This document shows, piece by piece, positions 27,449-37,796 of a stretch of DNA of 64,000 bases. Made by a program: the position numbers and the translations under genes. This DNA is from Roseiarcus sp963696665. Its GTDB lineage: Bacteria; Pseudomonadota; Alphaproteobacteria; Rhizobiales; Beijerinckiaceae. The stretch is from the NCBI GenBank assembly GCA_963696665.1, contig CAVOLE010000008.1, forward strand, positions 1,024,331 through 1,088,330, written 5' to 3'. Positions within the stretch are counted from its first letter, which is position 1; each line of letters starts with the position of its first letter. Under the pieces are notes generated by a model that was given only the letters and a program-made list of their open reading frames with translations, ran no database searches and had not been told where the DNA came from.

Positions 27449-29472
27449 GGTTCCAGACGAAGAATGATGTTGAGCCAGCCGTCGACCTTGGCTGTGAAGC
27501 CGGGCGGCACCACCGTGGTGGAATCGACCTGCTCGATAATGGCCGGCCCCTTGAAGGCGGTGCCTGCCGCCAGATCTGGCCGCCAGTAGATGGGTGTCTC
27601 CGCGCCGCCATTCTCGGCGAACCAGACGCGGCGATGAGACTTCGGCGTTGCGGGGACGCCGGAGGGCGCGGTTTTTGCGAGCTCGGCTTTGGGCACAACG
27701 CCGACAGCCTTGAGATTCAGGCGGAACAGGCCCACCGGGTTGTCATCCCGGCGGAAATTATATTCGCGCTCGTGATGTTGGTGGAAGGCTTCGACGAGCG
27801 GCGCGAGCTCGGCGATCGGCGAAAGCGCGGGCACGGCAAGCGAGCGCCATTGCCCCTGGTACATCATATCGACAGTGCGTTGCATCACCACGTCCTCCGC
27901 CGCCACGCCCTCGTGGGCGAGGCGCTCCGCGGCCTCGTGCTCCAGGGCCTTGAAGGCAGCCTCGATGGCGGCGGGGTCCGCTTCGGCGGCTGGCTTCAGA
28001 TAGCTGGTCGCGAGATCGTGCTGGACGTCGACCAGCAGGCAGCCCATGGCCGATGTGATGCCCGGATACGGCGGCACGATCACGGCGGGAATCGACAATT
28101 CCCTGGCGATGTCGGCGCCGTGCAGAGCGCCCGCGCCGCCAAAAGCCACGAGCGCGAAATCGCGGGGATCATAGCCGCGGCTGATGGAGATCAGCCTCAC
28201 GGCGTCCGCCATATTGGCGTTGGCCACGCGGATGATTGCGTCCGCCGCCTCTTCCAGGCCGAGCTTGAAGGGCTCGGCGACGCCTGTGCGCACCGCTTCG
28301 TGCGCCTTCTCGGCATTGAGGCGGATGCTGCCTCCGGCGAGCTTCGCGCCGAGCCGGCCGAGGGTGACGTTGGCGTCCGTGTTGGTGGGCACTGTATTGC
28401 CGTTGCCGTAGCAGGCGGGGCCGGGATTCGCGCCCGCCGATTGTGGGCCGTTGCGCAGGCCGCCCGCCTCGTCGATCCAGGCCAACGAGCCCCCGCCGGC
28501 GCCGATGGTCAACACCTCGATCGAGGGGAAGCGGATCGGGTAGCCGAACTCGACAAACCAATCCTTGGTGACGCGCGACTGACCCTCGTAGGCGAGCGAA
28601 ACGTCGCAGCTCGTGCCGCCCATGTCGAGGCCGATCGAATTCGGAAAGCCGCATTGCCCCGCGATGTGGCGGCTCGCGATGGCGCCGGCTGCGATGCCGG
28701 AGCCGGCCAGGCGACCGGCAAATTCCCTGACGCCATGCGGCGTCATCACACCGCCGCCTGTGTGCAGCAGCAGAAGGTCGTTCTTATAGCCCGCTTCCGC
28801 CAGCCGACCGCCGAGGTTCGTGGTGTAATCGACCAGGACTGGGCTCAAGGCGGCGTTGACCACCGTGGTGGAGAAGCGTTCGTGCTCGAAGATCTCCGGC
28901 AAGATCTCCGACGAAATCGAAACTGGAATGCCTGGCAGCGCCTCGGCGAGAATAGCCTTCATCTGCTGCTCGTTGACCGGGTTAGCATAGGCGTTCATGA
29001 AGCACACCGCCACGGCGGCGACGCCGCGCTTCTTGAGGACGCGGGCGACCTCGCGCGCGCCTTCCGCATCGAGCGGCGTGACCACCTTGCCCGCTGCGTC
29101 GACTCGCTCCGCGACCGTGAGGCGGTCACGGCGTGGCACATAGGGAGGCGCAACATCCTTATAGATGTCCCAGATGTCGTCCTTGTTGGCGCGGCGGATC
29201 TCGATCACGTCCCGGAAGCCCTGGGTGCACGCCATGGCGGTCCGCGGCAGACGGCGCGTGATCAGGGCGTTGGTCGCTACCGTCGTGCCATGGGAGAAAA
29301 GGACGACGTCGGAAAGATCTACGCGGGCCTCCGCGAGTTCCTTCATCACGCCATGGATCGGGTCCGGCGTCGAGCTGCTCTTGGCGATCCGGATCGCGCC
29401 CGTCTTCTGATCCAGGATGCAGATGTCCGTGAAGGTCCCGCCGATATCGACGGCTACGCGCAGATTGGGCAA
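27445..29472 (-). CDS. hyuA: Hydantoinase A / N-methylhydantoinase subunit (HyuA-like)
   Basis: 675 residues of the ASKHA-fold hydantoinase/oxoprolinase A family. ATP-binding signatures: VAVDIGGTFTDICI (residues 6-19), LDMGGTSCDVSLAY and AFGGAGALHGADIA; SHGTTVATNAL is the family motif. Partner of the overlapping HyuB. Such pairs open five-membered cyclic amides with ATP hydrolysis in the cytoplasm. It starts about 30 bases after the cyclase gene in the same operon. This is pair 1; pair 2 lies at 31993-35728. Confidence 0.92.
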   Translation of the reverse strand: MPNLRVAVDIGGTFTDICILDQKTGAIRIAKSSSTPDPIHGVMKELAEARVDLSDVVLFSHGTTVATNALITRRLPRTAMACTQGFRDVIEIRRANKDDIWDIYKDVAPPYVPRRDRLTVAERVDAAGKVVTPLDAEGAREVARVLKKRGVAAVAVCFMNAYANPVNEQQMKAILAEALPGIPVSISSEILPEIFEHERFSTTVVNAALSPVLVDYTTNLGGRLAEAGYKNDLLLLHTGGGVMTPHGVREFAGRLAGSGIAAGAIASRHIAGQCGFPNSIGLDMGGTSCDVSLAYEGQSRVTKDWFVEFGYPIRFPSIEVLTIGAGGGSLAWIDEAGGLRNGPQSAGANPGPACYGNGNTVPTNTDANVTLGRLGAKLAGGSIRLNAEKAHEAVRTGVAEPFKLGLEEAADAIIRVANANMADAVRLISISRGYDPRDFALVAFGGAGALHGADIARELSIPAVIVPPYPGITSAMGCLLVDVQHDLATSYLKPAAEADPAAIEAAFKALEHEAAERLAHEGVAAEDVVMQRTVDMMYQGQWRSLAVPALSPIAELAPLVEAFHQHHEREYNFRRDDNPVGLFRLNLKAVGVVPKAELAKTAPSGVPATPKSHRRVWFAENGGAETPIYWRPDLAAGTAFKGPAIIEQVDSTTVVPPGFTAKVDGWLNIILRLEP

Positions 29473-29502
29473 ATTACGCTCCTCCGTGACGGCCGATCGG
29501 GC

Positions 29503-30471
29503 TCATAGCAGCGGCATCGCCACCGGCCGCATCGGCGCGCCAGTGGCGCCGCGCAGCTTGATGCAGGCGCCGAAGAAGGCGAATTCGTAGAGCCTGTCGG
29601 CCGCCAACTCGTCGAGCTGGGTCATCTCCAGGATCGGCACCCCGGCTTCGGCGAGCAGGTAGGTGTGCACCGGGAAGAAATTCAGCCCGGGCGCGGCCGG
29701 TGTCTGCTCAAGGGTGAGGTTGTCGGCCCCAATCATGACCGCGCCGTGCTTGGCAAGATATTCGGCGCCCTCGCGATTGAGGCCGGGCGTGTCCCGCACG
29801 AAGCCAATGTCAGGCCAGAGATTCATCTGCCCGGTGCGGATCAGCACCACGTCGCCGAGCCGTAGCTCCGTGCCCTGGTGTTTCAGGCAGGCTTCGAGAT
29901 CCGCTTTGCCTATGGGGTGGCTGGGCGGCAGCCTGTCGACGCCGTGCATGGCGGCCACGTCGAGCAGCACGCCCCGGGCCAGGATCGGCGGATGTTTTTC
30001 GGCGCCGCATTTGGTCCATGCGCGGCTGCCGAGATGCTCATCGGCGGAAAATCCGTTGAAGATCTTCCCGTTGTAGCCAAAGTGGTTGAGCGTATCGATG
30101 TGGGTGCCGCAATGGGTGTACATCGAAACGCCGTCGCCCGAATAGGAGACGAGCTGCTTGGCTTCGAGGCTCACGCCCATGGAATTTCCTGCGATCTCGC
30201 CTCGCGGGGTATGGGTCATCCAGATCTGATAGGGCTGGTCGCCGGCGCCGAACCAGCCCGGCATGCCGACGAAATGATCTACCGACAGGTCGAACATCTT
30301 CGAGGCGTCCGCCCGGCTCAGAATGGCCGAGCGAGAGGCGCCGTCAATGAGATGCAGCATGCCGATTTCGTCGTCGCTGCCGTGAGGGCTCCCCGCCACC
30401 TCGTGAAACTTCGCGCTATAGGCGATAATCTTATCCTTGGTTGCTTCATCTACATAGCAAGCGACGCACAT
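29503..30471 (-). CDS. Cyclase-family metal-dependent hydrolase
   Basis: About 322 residues. The metal-binding signature HCGTHIDTLNHFG (HxGTHxDxxxH) lies mid-protein and NLTLEQTPA replaces the usual C-terminal motif. The ATG at 30471 (MCVACYVDE) follows AAGGAGGGA, a near-perfect RBS, and is preferred over starts further upstream. Longer than the 232-residue relative at 23179 and similar to the 'cyclase family' proteins common in Alphaproteobacteria. It sits between the class III aminotransferase and HyuA, so it probably hydrolyses an amide or lactone intermediate of the same pathway. Confidence 0.88.
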   Translation of the reverse strand: MCVACYVDEATKDKIIAYSAKFHEVAGSPHGSDDEIGMLHLIDGASRSAILSRADASKMFDLSVDHFVGMPGWFGAGDQPYQIWMTHTPRGEIAGNSMGVSLEAKQLVSYSGDGVSMYTHCGTHIDTLNHFGYNGKIFNGFSADEHLGSRAWTKCGAEKHPPILARGVLLDVAAMHGVDRLPPSHPIGKADLEACLKHQGTELRLGDVVLIRTGQMNLWPDIGFVRDTPGLNREGAEYLAKHGAVMIGADNLTLEQTPAAPGLNFFPVHTYLLAEAGVPILEMTQLDELAADRLYEFAFFGACIKLRGATGAPMRPVAMPLL

Positions 30472-30554
30472 CGGCTGATCCCTCCTTGGAGCTGCTAGGA
30501 TCGGAAGATCGCCGCGCTCATCAGGTCGATGCGGCGGCTTGGACAAAGGTCACT

Positions 30555-31940
30555 TCATGAGGGAGGCATACCGGCTTCGACCCAAGCCATCGTGAGTTTG
30601 AGACAGCGCGCGAAGCGCTCGATCATATCGTCGACCTGCTGCTCGGTAATGATCAAGGGCGGGCAGAAGCAGATCGAATCCTGGATGGCGCGAACGATCA
30701 GTCCGTTCTCGTGGCCCTTATCGTAGAAGTAGAGACCAACCTTGCCAGGCGGGTCGAACTTGGTCTTGCTGGTCTTGTCGGCCACGAACTCTACAGCGCC
30801 GATCAGGCCGACCCCGCGGACCTCGCCGACGAGCGGATGATCAGTGAACTCGCGGAGGCGAGCCTGCATGTAAGCGCCGACCTTTTTTGCATTCGCGACG
30901 AGGTTTCGCTCCTCCAGAATCGTCAGGTTCTCGACCGCAACGGCAGTCGCCACCGGATGACCGCTTGTGGTGAACCCGTGACCAAAGGTTTGCAGCTTGT
31001 CCGAGCCGTCAGCCACGCCCTGGTAGATCTTGTCGCTCATCAGCACGGCTGCGAGCGGCATGTAGGACGAGGTGATCTGCTTCGACACCACCATGATGTC
31101 CGGCTGAATGCCATAATATTCGCAAGCGAAGGTCGTCCCAAGGCGCCCGAAGCCATTGATCACTTCATCAGCCGCCACCAACACGTCGTATTTGCGGCAC
31201 ACCGCCTGGACCTTGTCCCAATAGGTTGCCGGCGGCGGCAGCACGCCGCCCGCGCCGATCAAAGGCTCGCCGATGAAGGCCGCCACCGTGTCCGGGCCTT
31301 CCGCCAGTATCGTGGCTTCGAGCTCGGCCGCAAGACGGTCCGCGAAGGTCTCCTCGCTCTCGCCCGCCTCGGCAAAGCGATAATGATGCGGTGTAGTGAC
31401 ATGCCGGACGAAAGTCAGCGGCAGGTCGAAGCCGCGATGGTTGGTGGGCAGGCCGGTCAGGCTGCCGCTCGCAAGAGTGATCCCGTGATATCCGCCCGTG
31501 CGGGCGATGAACTTCTTCTTCTCCGGCCGCCCAATCGCATTGTTGTAGAACCACACGAGCTTGATGACGCTGTCGTTGGCCTCGGACCCCGAATTGGTGA
31601 AGAACACACGGTCTAGCCCTTTCGGCGACATCTTCACCAGCCGCTCGGCGAGTTCGATCGCAGGCTCGGACGATTTGCCGGAAAAGGAATGATAGTAGGG
31701 CAGCTTGGACAATTGCCGCGTTGCGGCGTCGACCAAGCGCTGCTCGCCGAACCCGACCCCCACGCTCCAGAGACCTGCCATGGCCTCGATGTACTGTTTT
31801 CCTTGATCGTCATAGACGTAAATGCCTTCGCCCCGGTCGATCACAATTGGCCCGGTCTTCTCGTGCCGTCGGGCGTTTGTGTTGGGATGAAGCAGGTAAG
31901 CGACGTCCCGGGCATGGATCGAATTCGGGATGACGGTCAT
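30555..31940 (-). CDS. Class III (omega) aminotransferase, PLP-dependent
   Basis: 461 residues. Fold-type I signatures: FTNSGSEANDSVIKLVW (phosphate loop), YHGITLASGSLTG, LVAADEVINGFGRLG (Asp to the pyridine N) and the PLP Lys in VVSKQITSSYMP. It resembles omega-amino acid:pyruvate aminotransferases. In this operon it would transaminate a beta-, gamma- or omega-amino acid released by ring opening, moving nitrogen to pyruvate. Flanked by the second HyuB upstream and the cyclase downstream. Confidence 0.92.
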   Translation of the reverse strand: MTVIPNSIHARDVAYLLHPNTNARRHEKTGPIVIDRGEGIYVYDDQGKQYIEAMAGLWSVGVGFGEQRLVDAATRQLSKLPYYHSFSGKSSEPAIELAERLVKMSPKGLDRVFFTNSGSEANDSVIKLVWFYNNAIGRPEKKKFIARTGGYHGITLASGSLTGLPTNHRGFDLPLTFVRHVTTPHHYRFAEAGESEETFADRLAAELEATILAEGPDTVAAFIGEPLIGAGGVLPPPATYWDKVQAVCRKYDVLVAADEVINGFGRLGTTFACEYYGIQPDIMVVSKQITSSYMPLAAVLMSDKIYQGVADGSDKLQTFGHGFTTSGHPVATAVAVENLTILEERNLVANAKKVGAYMQARLREFTDHPLVGEVRGVGLIGAVEFVADKTSKTKFDPPGKVGLYFYDKGHENGLIVRAIQDSICFCPPLIITEQQVDDMIERFARCLKLTMAWVEAGMPPS

Positions 31941-31992
31941 AGCGGCCTCTGGTTTCGGATCTGAAGGAGAGAAAGCGACGGACGGGCCTCGG

Positions 31993-33684
31993 CTAGCGCT
32001 TCAGTCCGTAGACGGATTGCGCTTGCTCAGGCGTAACGAAGCCGTCGAGAAGGTCTTCCCTCACCATGTGAGGATCGCGCTCATTTGGCGGTCCCCAGCC
32101 TCCGCCGGCCGGCGAGGAGATCTTGATCCGGTCGCCTGGCGCGATCGGGACATTGGAGAACTTGCTCGGGGAGATCTTGTTGAAGGCCTGAGTGATCGTC
32201 AGCCACCCCTCGGCGCCGTTGCGCTTTATGAACAGCTCGGCCTTGGCGCCCGGATGGCCGCCATGGATCCCCCAGGGGCTCACCTTTTGGCGGTCGCTCA
32301 TATAGCTGAACGTCATCGGCGTATCGGTGCAGCGCACGGTCTTCGACAAGGCGAGGCCGCCGCGGAATTTGCCTGGGCCGCCCGAGCCGTCGACGAGCTT
32401 GAACTCCTCGACATGCCAGGGAAAGCGAAATTCGAACACCTCGACCGGGATGTGTGGGCAGTTGCCGTTGATGCCGCCCACCGCGTCATTGCCATCCGCA
32501 AAGCTACGCCCGCCCCAACCGACTGGAGTCAAGTCGTAACAGCAGAAGAACTCGCCCGTCTTGGCGTCGGCGCCGCCAAATAGGAAGTTGCTGTGGCTGG
32601 CGCCGTCGGTCGCGGCGGAGCGTTCCTTGAGGCCCGGCGCCAGCGCCCCCATCACGACATTGGCGATCCGGCAATGCGTCTCCGTGTTGCCGCCGACCGA
32701 AGGGCCAGGAAAGTTCACGTTCACCACCGTGCCGGGCGGCGCCAGCACACGGATCGGCCGGAAGCAGCCGGAATTTTTCGGGATGGTGGAATCGGTAAGC
32801 TGCAGGACCGCATTGTAGGCCGCGCCATGCGCCACCCCCAGCGTGCCGTTGATCGGCCCTCTCGCCTGTGGCGAGCTGCCGTAATAGTCGACGATGAGGT
32901 CGCTGCCCTTCACAGTCACCTCAGCCTTGATGGTATAGGGCTGGTCGGTGATTCCGTCGTCCTCCATCACATCCTCGAAGGAATAACGGCCGTCTGGGAT
33001 CTGTTCGATCTCAGCCCGCATGCGCCGCTCGGAGTAATCCATCAGGCCGTGGACGTTTTCGAGGAAGTTCGCCATCCCATATTTCTTGGCGACGTCAGCC
33101 ATCCGCCGCTCGCCCAGGTCGACAGCCGCGATCAGCGCCCGGAAGTCGCCGTAATTGTAACGCGGGGTGCGGACATTCGCGAGCAGCAGGCGCCATACGT
33201 CGTCGACGTCCTTGCCGGCTCGCTTGATCTTCACGGGCGGTACGCGCAACCCCTCATGGAAGACTTCCGTCGCTTCCCCGGCGAAACCCGCCGGCGCCAT
33301 GCCGCCGACCTCGCAGAGGTGGCCGATTGCGACCGCGAAGCCGATCACTCTCCCGTCGACAAAGACCGGCTTGAAGATCGTGTGCTCGGGCGTGTGAAGG
33401 CCGCCGCGATAGGGATCGTTGTGCAGAAGGACATCGCCCTCTTCGAGGTCATTGATCTCGATCTCGTTCACACACGATCGCAGAAGGAGCGGCATACCGC
33501 CGATCATCGACGGGCAGAAGTCGCCGGTCGCCACCAGTTCGCCGCTCGGCAGTGCGAGACCGCAGGTGAAGTCAAGCAACTCGCTGAAAATGGTGGAATA
33601 GGAGGTACGCATGAGCGTAACGCCCATGTCGCGGCAGATGGAGACGAGTATGCCTCCGACGATGTTCAGAGAAACCATGTCCAT
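31993..33684 (-). CDS. hyuB: Hydantoinase B-like subunit, second copy
   Basis: 563 residues, shorter than the copy at 25487. Motifs: LLHNDPYRGGLHTPEHTIF, GHLCEVGGMAPAGF, GSGGPGKFRGGLAL and SPAGGGWGPP. The N-terminus MDMVSLNIVGGILVSICRDM is of the HyuB family but lacks the usual DPxTxEV. RBS GGAG lies upstream. The two HyuB copies differ clearly throughout, so they are old paralogues rather than a recent duplication and may act on different ring systems. Confidence 0.9.
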   Translation of the reverse strand: MDMVSLNIVGGILVSICRDMGVTLMRTSYSTIFSELLDFTCGLALPSGELVATGDFCPSMIGGMPLLLRSCVNEIEINDLEEGDVLLHNDPYRGGLHTPEHTIFKPVFVDGRVIGFAVAIGHLCEVGGMAPAGFAGEATEVFHEGLRVPPVKIKRAGKDVDDVWRLLLANVRTPRYNYGDFRALIAAVDLGERRMADVAKKYGMANFLENVHGLMDYSERRMRAEIEQIPDGRYSFEDVMEDDGITDQPYTIKAEVTVKGSDLIVDYYGSSPQARGPINGTLGVAHGAAYNAVLQLTDSTIPKNSGCFRPIRVLAPPGTVVNVNFPGPSVGGNTETHCRIANVVMGALAPGLKERSAATDGASHSNFLFGGADAKTGEFFCCYDLTPVGWGGRSFADGNDAVGGINGNCPHIPVEVFEFRFPWHVEEFKLVDGSGGPGKFRGGLALSKTVRCTDTPMTFSYMSDRQKVSPWGIHGGHPGAKAELFIKRNGAEGWLTITQAFNKISPSKFSNVPIAPGDRIKISSPAGGGWGPPNERDPHMVREDLLDGFVTPEQAQSVYGLKR

Positions 33685-33705
33685 GGGTGATGCTCCAACG
33701 GTTCT

Positions 33706-35728
33706 CTAGTTGGTGGTGATGAGGAGGTTGCCGAAGCGATCGACGGATAGGCTCTTATCGGGGCCGAGCACGGTGACGGAGGCGTTCTCTTCCACGAGGG
33801 CGGGGCCGGCGATCTTGTGGCCAGCGCGCAGGCTATCGCGATCGTAGACTGGCGTATCAACCCAATCCCGATCGAACCAGACCGGGCGCTTCGACTGCGA
33901 AGCCGCCTCCCGCTCGGCTTTTTTGATCTCCGGGAAAGCCAGCTCGCCGGTGCTGGCCGTGCCGGTCACCAGGAAGTTGACGATCTCCATGTGGTCGTCG
34001 AGGCGGAAGCCGAAACGCGCGTCATGCTGCTCATGGAAGGCCTCGAAGAGGCGGGCGATCTCGGCCTTGGTGAACGCGTCGATGTCGATCGGGATTTCCA
34101 GTTCGTAATTCTGGCCCAGATAGCGCATCTCGACGGCACGCGTGATGGTGATCTGGTCGTGGCCTTGCGCGGCGAGCTCGCCCCGGCATTCGGAGACCAA
34201 CGCCACCATCGCGGCGCGCGCCCGCTCGGCATCGAAGGCGCGCGAGTTGAGCTGCACGGTTCGGTAGCGATCGACCCGGGCATTCGCCATAGTGAAGCCG
34301 AAGGCCGAGAACTGGCCGGGGAAGTTCGGCACGAGGCCTTTCGGGATCGAAGCTTCGGTCATGAGATCGCTGATGTGCAGCGGGCCAGCGCCGCCGAACG
34401 CCACAAGCACGAAATCGCGCGGGTCGAGCCCCTGTTCGGTCAGCACCGTATGGAGCGCGCCCACCATGTTGTTGTTGGCGATCTTCACAATCGCGAGCGC
34501 GGCCTCTTCCACCGACATGCCCAACGCGTCGGCGATGGGTGCGACTACGTTGCGGGCGGCCTTGGCGTCGAGGCTCATCGTCCCGCCCAGGAAGTTCTCG
34601 GGTGAGATGCGGCCTAGCGCCACATTGGCGTCGGTGACCGTCGGCAGTGCGCCACCTCGCCGATAACACGCCGGTCCCGGATTGGCGCCCGCGCTCTCCG
34701 GGCCTACCACGAGCATGCCGCCCGCGTCGATTCGGGCGATCGAGCCACCGCCGGCTCCGATGGTGCGGATGTCGATCATCGGAATCTGAATTGGCCGCCC
34801 CCACTCGATCTCGAAGTCGGTGGTGAACTTCTCCTTGCCGTTGACCACTGTGGACACATCGGTCGAGGTTCCACCCATGTCGAGGGTCACGAGATTGGGC
34901 ATACCCAAAACCTCGGCGGTCCGTTTGGCGGCGATCACCCCGCCCGTTGGCCCGGACACGGCGATTTGGATCGGAGCTTCCACGGCCTTGTCGAGAGTCG
35001 ATCTCGCCGCCGTTTGAGCGCATTACGACGATCTTAGCGCCGATGCCGTGCGCGTCGAGTTCGCGGCGCATGCTGCCAAGCTGTCTCTCGACCACCGGTT
35101 TGATGAAGGCATCGCAGATCGTCGTCGAGGACCGGAAATGCTCCTTCCACTTCGGCAGCACGTCATACGAGATCGAGACCGGAATGTCCGGGATCTCCTC
35201 GGCGAAGATCGCCTTTATGCGCTGCTCATGGTTCGGTATGAGATAGGAGTGGAGCAGCACCACGGCGATCGCATTGATCTTGCCGCCGACCTTGATCTCG
35301 CGCGCGAGCGTGCGGACTTCGCCTTCGTCGAGCCGCTGGATGGTCTCGCCCGACGGCCCGATGCGCTCATCGACCTCGAAGGCGTGCCGCCGCCGCACAA
35401 ATGGCTTCGGTTTCACCCAGGCCAGGTCGTAGTGGTGCCTGCGATTGCCCCGCCCGATGAAAGGCACGTCCTTGAAGCCGCGGGTCGTCACATAGGCGAC
35501 CGTCGCGCCCTTGCCCTCGAGCAAGGCGTTGGTGGCGACCGTGGTGCCGAGTCGCATCCCGCTGACGCCGTCGATCGCGCCGAAGGCCTTGAGGCCGGTC
35601 ATGATCCCTTCGATCGGATTCTCGGGCGTCGACAGGTTTTTCCACGCCTGGAGAGCCTTGCCGTCCTCGTCGTAGGCGACGAAGTCCGTGAACGTACCCC
35701 CGATATCGATGCCCAGACGGTAACTCAT
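33706..35728 (-). pseudogene. hyuA: Hydantoinase A-like subunit, second copy, one-base frameshift
   Basis: Begins MSYRLGIDIGGTFTDFVAY at 35728 after GGAGAGATCC, with LGTTVATNALLEGKG. The frame breaks near 34995 after MRSNGGEID; the next frame resumes DKAVEAPIQIAVSGPTGGVI and runs through LDMGGTSTDVSTV and AFGGAGPLHISDLM to 33706. One extra base explains it: the span is 674 codons plus one. All ATP-site motifs remain, so the protein may be real and the base an error. Partner of the HyuB just downstream. Confidence 0.85.
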
Positions 35729-35748
35729 GGGATTGGATCTCTCCTTCC

Positions 35749-36693
35749 TCAAACTGGCGAGACGACGGCTACGGCCGCCGCATAATCGACGGGCGTGGCG
35801 TGCCATCCGTTGGCGCGCTTGGCCCAGAACGTCTCCCGGATCTTCATCGAGATCGGCCCCGGCCGGTCGTTGCTTATGATCCGCCCATCGATCCGGCTCG
35901 CCGGCATCACGCCGCCCGCTGTAGTCGCAAGAAAAATCTCGTCGGCCTCACAGGCCTCGTCGGCCGAGATCTTGCCGACTCTGGCGGGGACGCCGAGGTC
36001 GCCGCAGATCTCGATGACCGACTTGCGCGTGATCCCCTCCAGCACTCCGGCGTCCGGCGTGACCACGGCGCCGTCGATCACCATGAAGACATTGAAGCCC
36101 GGACCTTCCGTCACGTTGCCGTCACTGTCGAGCAGGAGCGCGAAGTCGGCTCCCCGATCAAGCGCTTCGAATTGGCCTCGGGTGAGGTCGGCCCAGTGGA
36201 AATTCTTCGCGGTGGGATCGACGGAACTAGGTGGTATGCGCAGCGTCTGTGCAATGATGAGATGCCCCCCGCGCTCCTGGACTTCGGGGCTCATGACCCA
36301 GACCCAGGGAATGGCGAAGGCTGCGATGTAGTTGCGGGCATGGACGGGATGATAGGGCTTGCCGGGCGCCGGCCGGCCTCGGAGGCAATCCATCGCGACA
36401 TAGGCGTTTTTCAATCCAGACAGCGCGACGCAGCGATTGAGAATTGCTTTAATCTCTTCGTCGCTCTCCTGAGGTTCGAAACGGAATTTTCGCATCGAAG
36501 CGCGAAAGCGCCGTATGTGATCGTCGAGGCGGAAGAAGCTGCCCTCCCAAACTCCCACCACGTCGTAAGTCACGTCCGAGCGGCGGTAGCCCCAGTCCGT
36601 AATAGGGATTGCGGCTTGGCCAATGGGCATGTAACGGCCGTCGATATAGGCGCCGCCGCTGGCAAAAGGATTGTCTGGTCGCAGATCGTTCAT
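35749..36693 (-). CDS. Class IV aminotransferase (D-amino acid/branched-chain type)
   Basis: About 314 residues of PLP fold type IV. Visible: AIPITDWGYRRSDVTYD at the small domain, the PLP Lys in TAKNFHWADLTRGQ, and TEGPGFNVFMV and ATTAGGVMPA in the large domain. The ATG at 36693 is chosen; the frame is open further back. D-amino-acid-type transaminases fit beside hydantoinases, which can release D-amino acids or N-carbamoyl products. Starts 10 bases after the LivM stop, so same operon. Substrate unproven. Confidence 0.88.
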   Translation of the reverse strand: MNDLRPDNPFASGGAYIDGRYMPIGQAAIPITDWGYRRSDVTYDVVGVWEGSFFRLDDHIRRFRASMRKFRFEPQESDEEIKAILNRCVALSGLKNAYVAMDCLRGRPAPGKPYHPVHARNYIAAFAIPWVWVMSPEVQERGGHLIIAQTLRIPPSSVDPTAKNFHWADLTRGQFEALDRGADFALLLDSDGNVTEGPGFNVFMVIDGAVVTPDAGVLEGITRKSVIEICGDLGVPARVGKISADEACEADEIFLATTAGGVMPASRIDGRIISNDRPGPISMKIRETFWAKRANGWHATPVDYAAAVAVVSPV

Positions 36694-36703
36694 GCCGGCT
36701 GCC

Positions 36704-37786
36704 TCACGCGACGGCGTTGGAGTCGCTCTGAAGAGTTTGCCCGGCCGCCGCTTTGGCGGTTTCCGGCGTCGCACCCTTCGGGACGGGGATCAGGGTCAGT
36801 TCCTTGCCGTCCGAAACGCCGTTCGGCCGGAAGATGAGGATGAGAGCGAGCAGCACCCCCAATCCCAGTTCGCTGCTGCTCTCCGGCAGCTTGAGTTGGG
36901 TCGAACCGAGCATCACGCCGTGCTCGCCGAAGCGCAGCAGCTGAACGATGACGGTCACCACGATGACGCCACAGACCGCTCCGGTCAGGCTGCCCATGCC
37001 GCCCACCACCAGCATGGCGATGGTGATGAAGGACAGGCTCAGGTAGAAGGTGTCCACAGTCAGGATGCCGAGAAACTGGGCGTAGAGGCCGCCGCCGGCT
37101 CCAACCAGCGCTGCGCTCAATACGAACGCTATGAGCCGCATGCGGACGCTATGCACGCCGCAGGCTTTGGCCGCGACATTGTCCTCGCGCGTCGCGCGCA
37201 GCATCAGCCCATAGCGGGAGATCTGGAACAGGTAGGCGCTGACGATGCCGGCGGAGGCGAAGGCGAAGGCAACCCAAGGGCCAACCGGAGTTGGAATGCC
37301 GACGAGCGACGAGACGCCGGCCGTCACCGAGTCCCAGTTCGAATAGACGCTGTTGACGATGATGAGGAAGGCGAAGGTCGCAATGGAGGCCGCAATGCCG
37401 TTGAGCCGCAGGATCGCCAGGCCGAACAGGAACGCGACGATTGCGGGCAGGACAATGGCGCCCGCCATGGCGACCGGAAAGGGCAATTGATTCTGCGCGA
37501 GGATATCCGGCAGGCCTTGGAGCATGACCTGCTTGAAGCTCGGCTCGGCGGTGGCCCAGCCTGCCGCATAGGCCCCGATGCACATGAATCCGATCTGCCC
37601 GAATGAAATGACCCCGGAGTTTCCGATGAAAACGTAAAGGCCCACCACGACCAGCACGCGTATGAGCATTTCGGTCAGCGTCACCTGGAGGCTATCGAGG
37701 CTGCCGATATCCGAGATCGCGGCCACGGCGGCGAGCATGACGATCAGGAGAACCGGCGTCTGATAGCGGACCATGAAGGCGCGCAT
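36704..37786 (-). CDS. livM: Branched-chain amino acid-type ABC transporter permease (LivM)
   Basis: 360 residues, about ten membrane segments. Family motifs: FIGNSGVISFGQIGFMCIGA at residues 50-75, SRYGLMLRATREDNVAAKACG on the cytoplasmic loop (EAA-like), and LVVGGMGSLTGAVCG near the C-terminus. A hydrophilic tail of about 45 residues after FRPNG is longer than usual. Forms the inner-membrane channel with LivH. Confidence 0.92.
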   Translation of the reverse strand: MRAFMVRYQTPVLLIVMLAAVAAISDIGSLDSLQVTLTEMLIRVLVVVGLYVFIGNSGVISFGQIGFMCIGAYAAGWATAEPSFKQVMLQGLPDILAQNQLPFPVAMAGAIVLPAIVAFLFGLAILRLNGIAASIATFAFLIIVNSVYSNWDSVTAGVSSLVGIPTPVGPWVAFAFASAGIVSAYLFQISRYGLMLRATREDNVAAKACGVHSVRMRLIAFVLSAALVGAGGGLYAQFLGILTVDTFYLSLSFITIAMLVVGGMGSLTGAVCGVIVVTVIVQLLRFGEHGVMLGSTQLKLPESSSELGLGVLLALILIFRPNGVSDGKELTLIPVPKGATPETAKAAAGQTLQSDSNAVA

Positions 37787-37796
37787 GAGCCGTCCC

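Noticed and set aside
27634..29508. A 624-codon plus-strand frame opposite hyuA
   Set aside because: Antisense shadow of hyuA; no recognisable domains and the hyuA strand carries all motifs.
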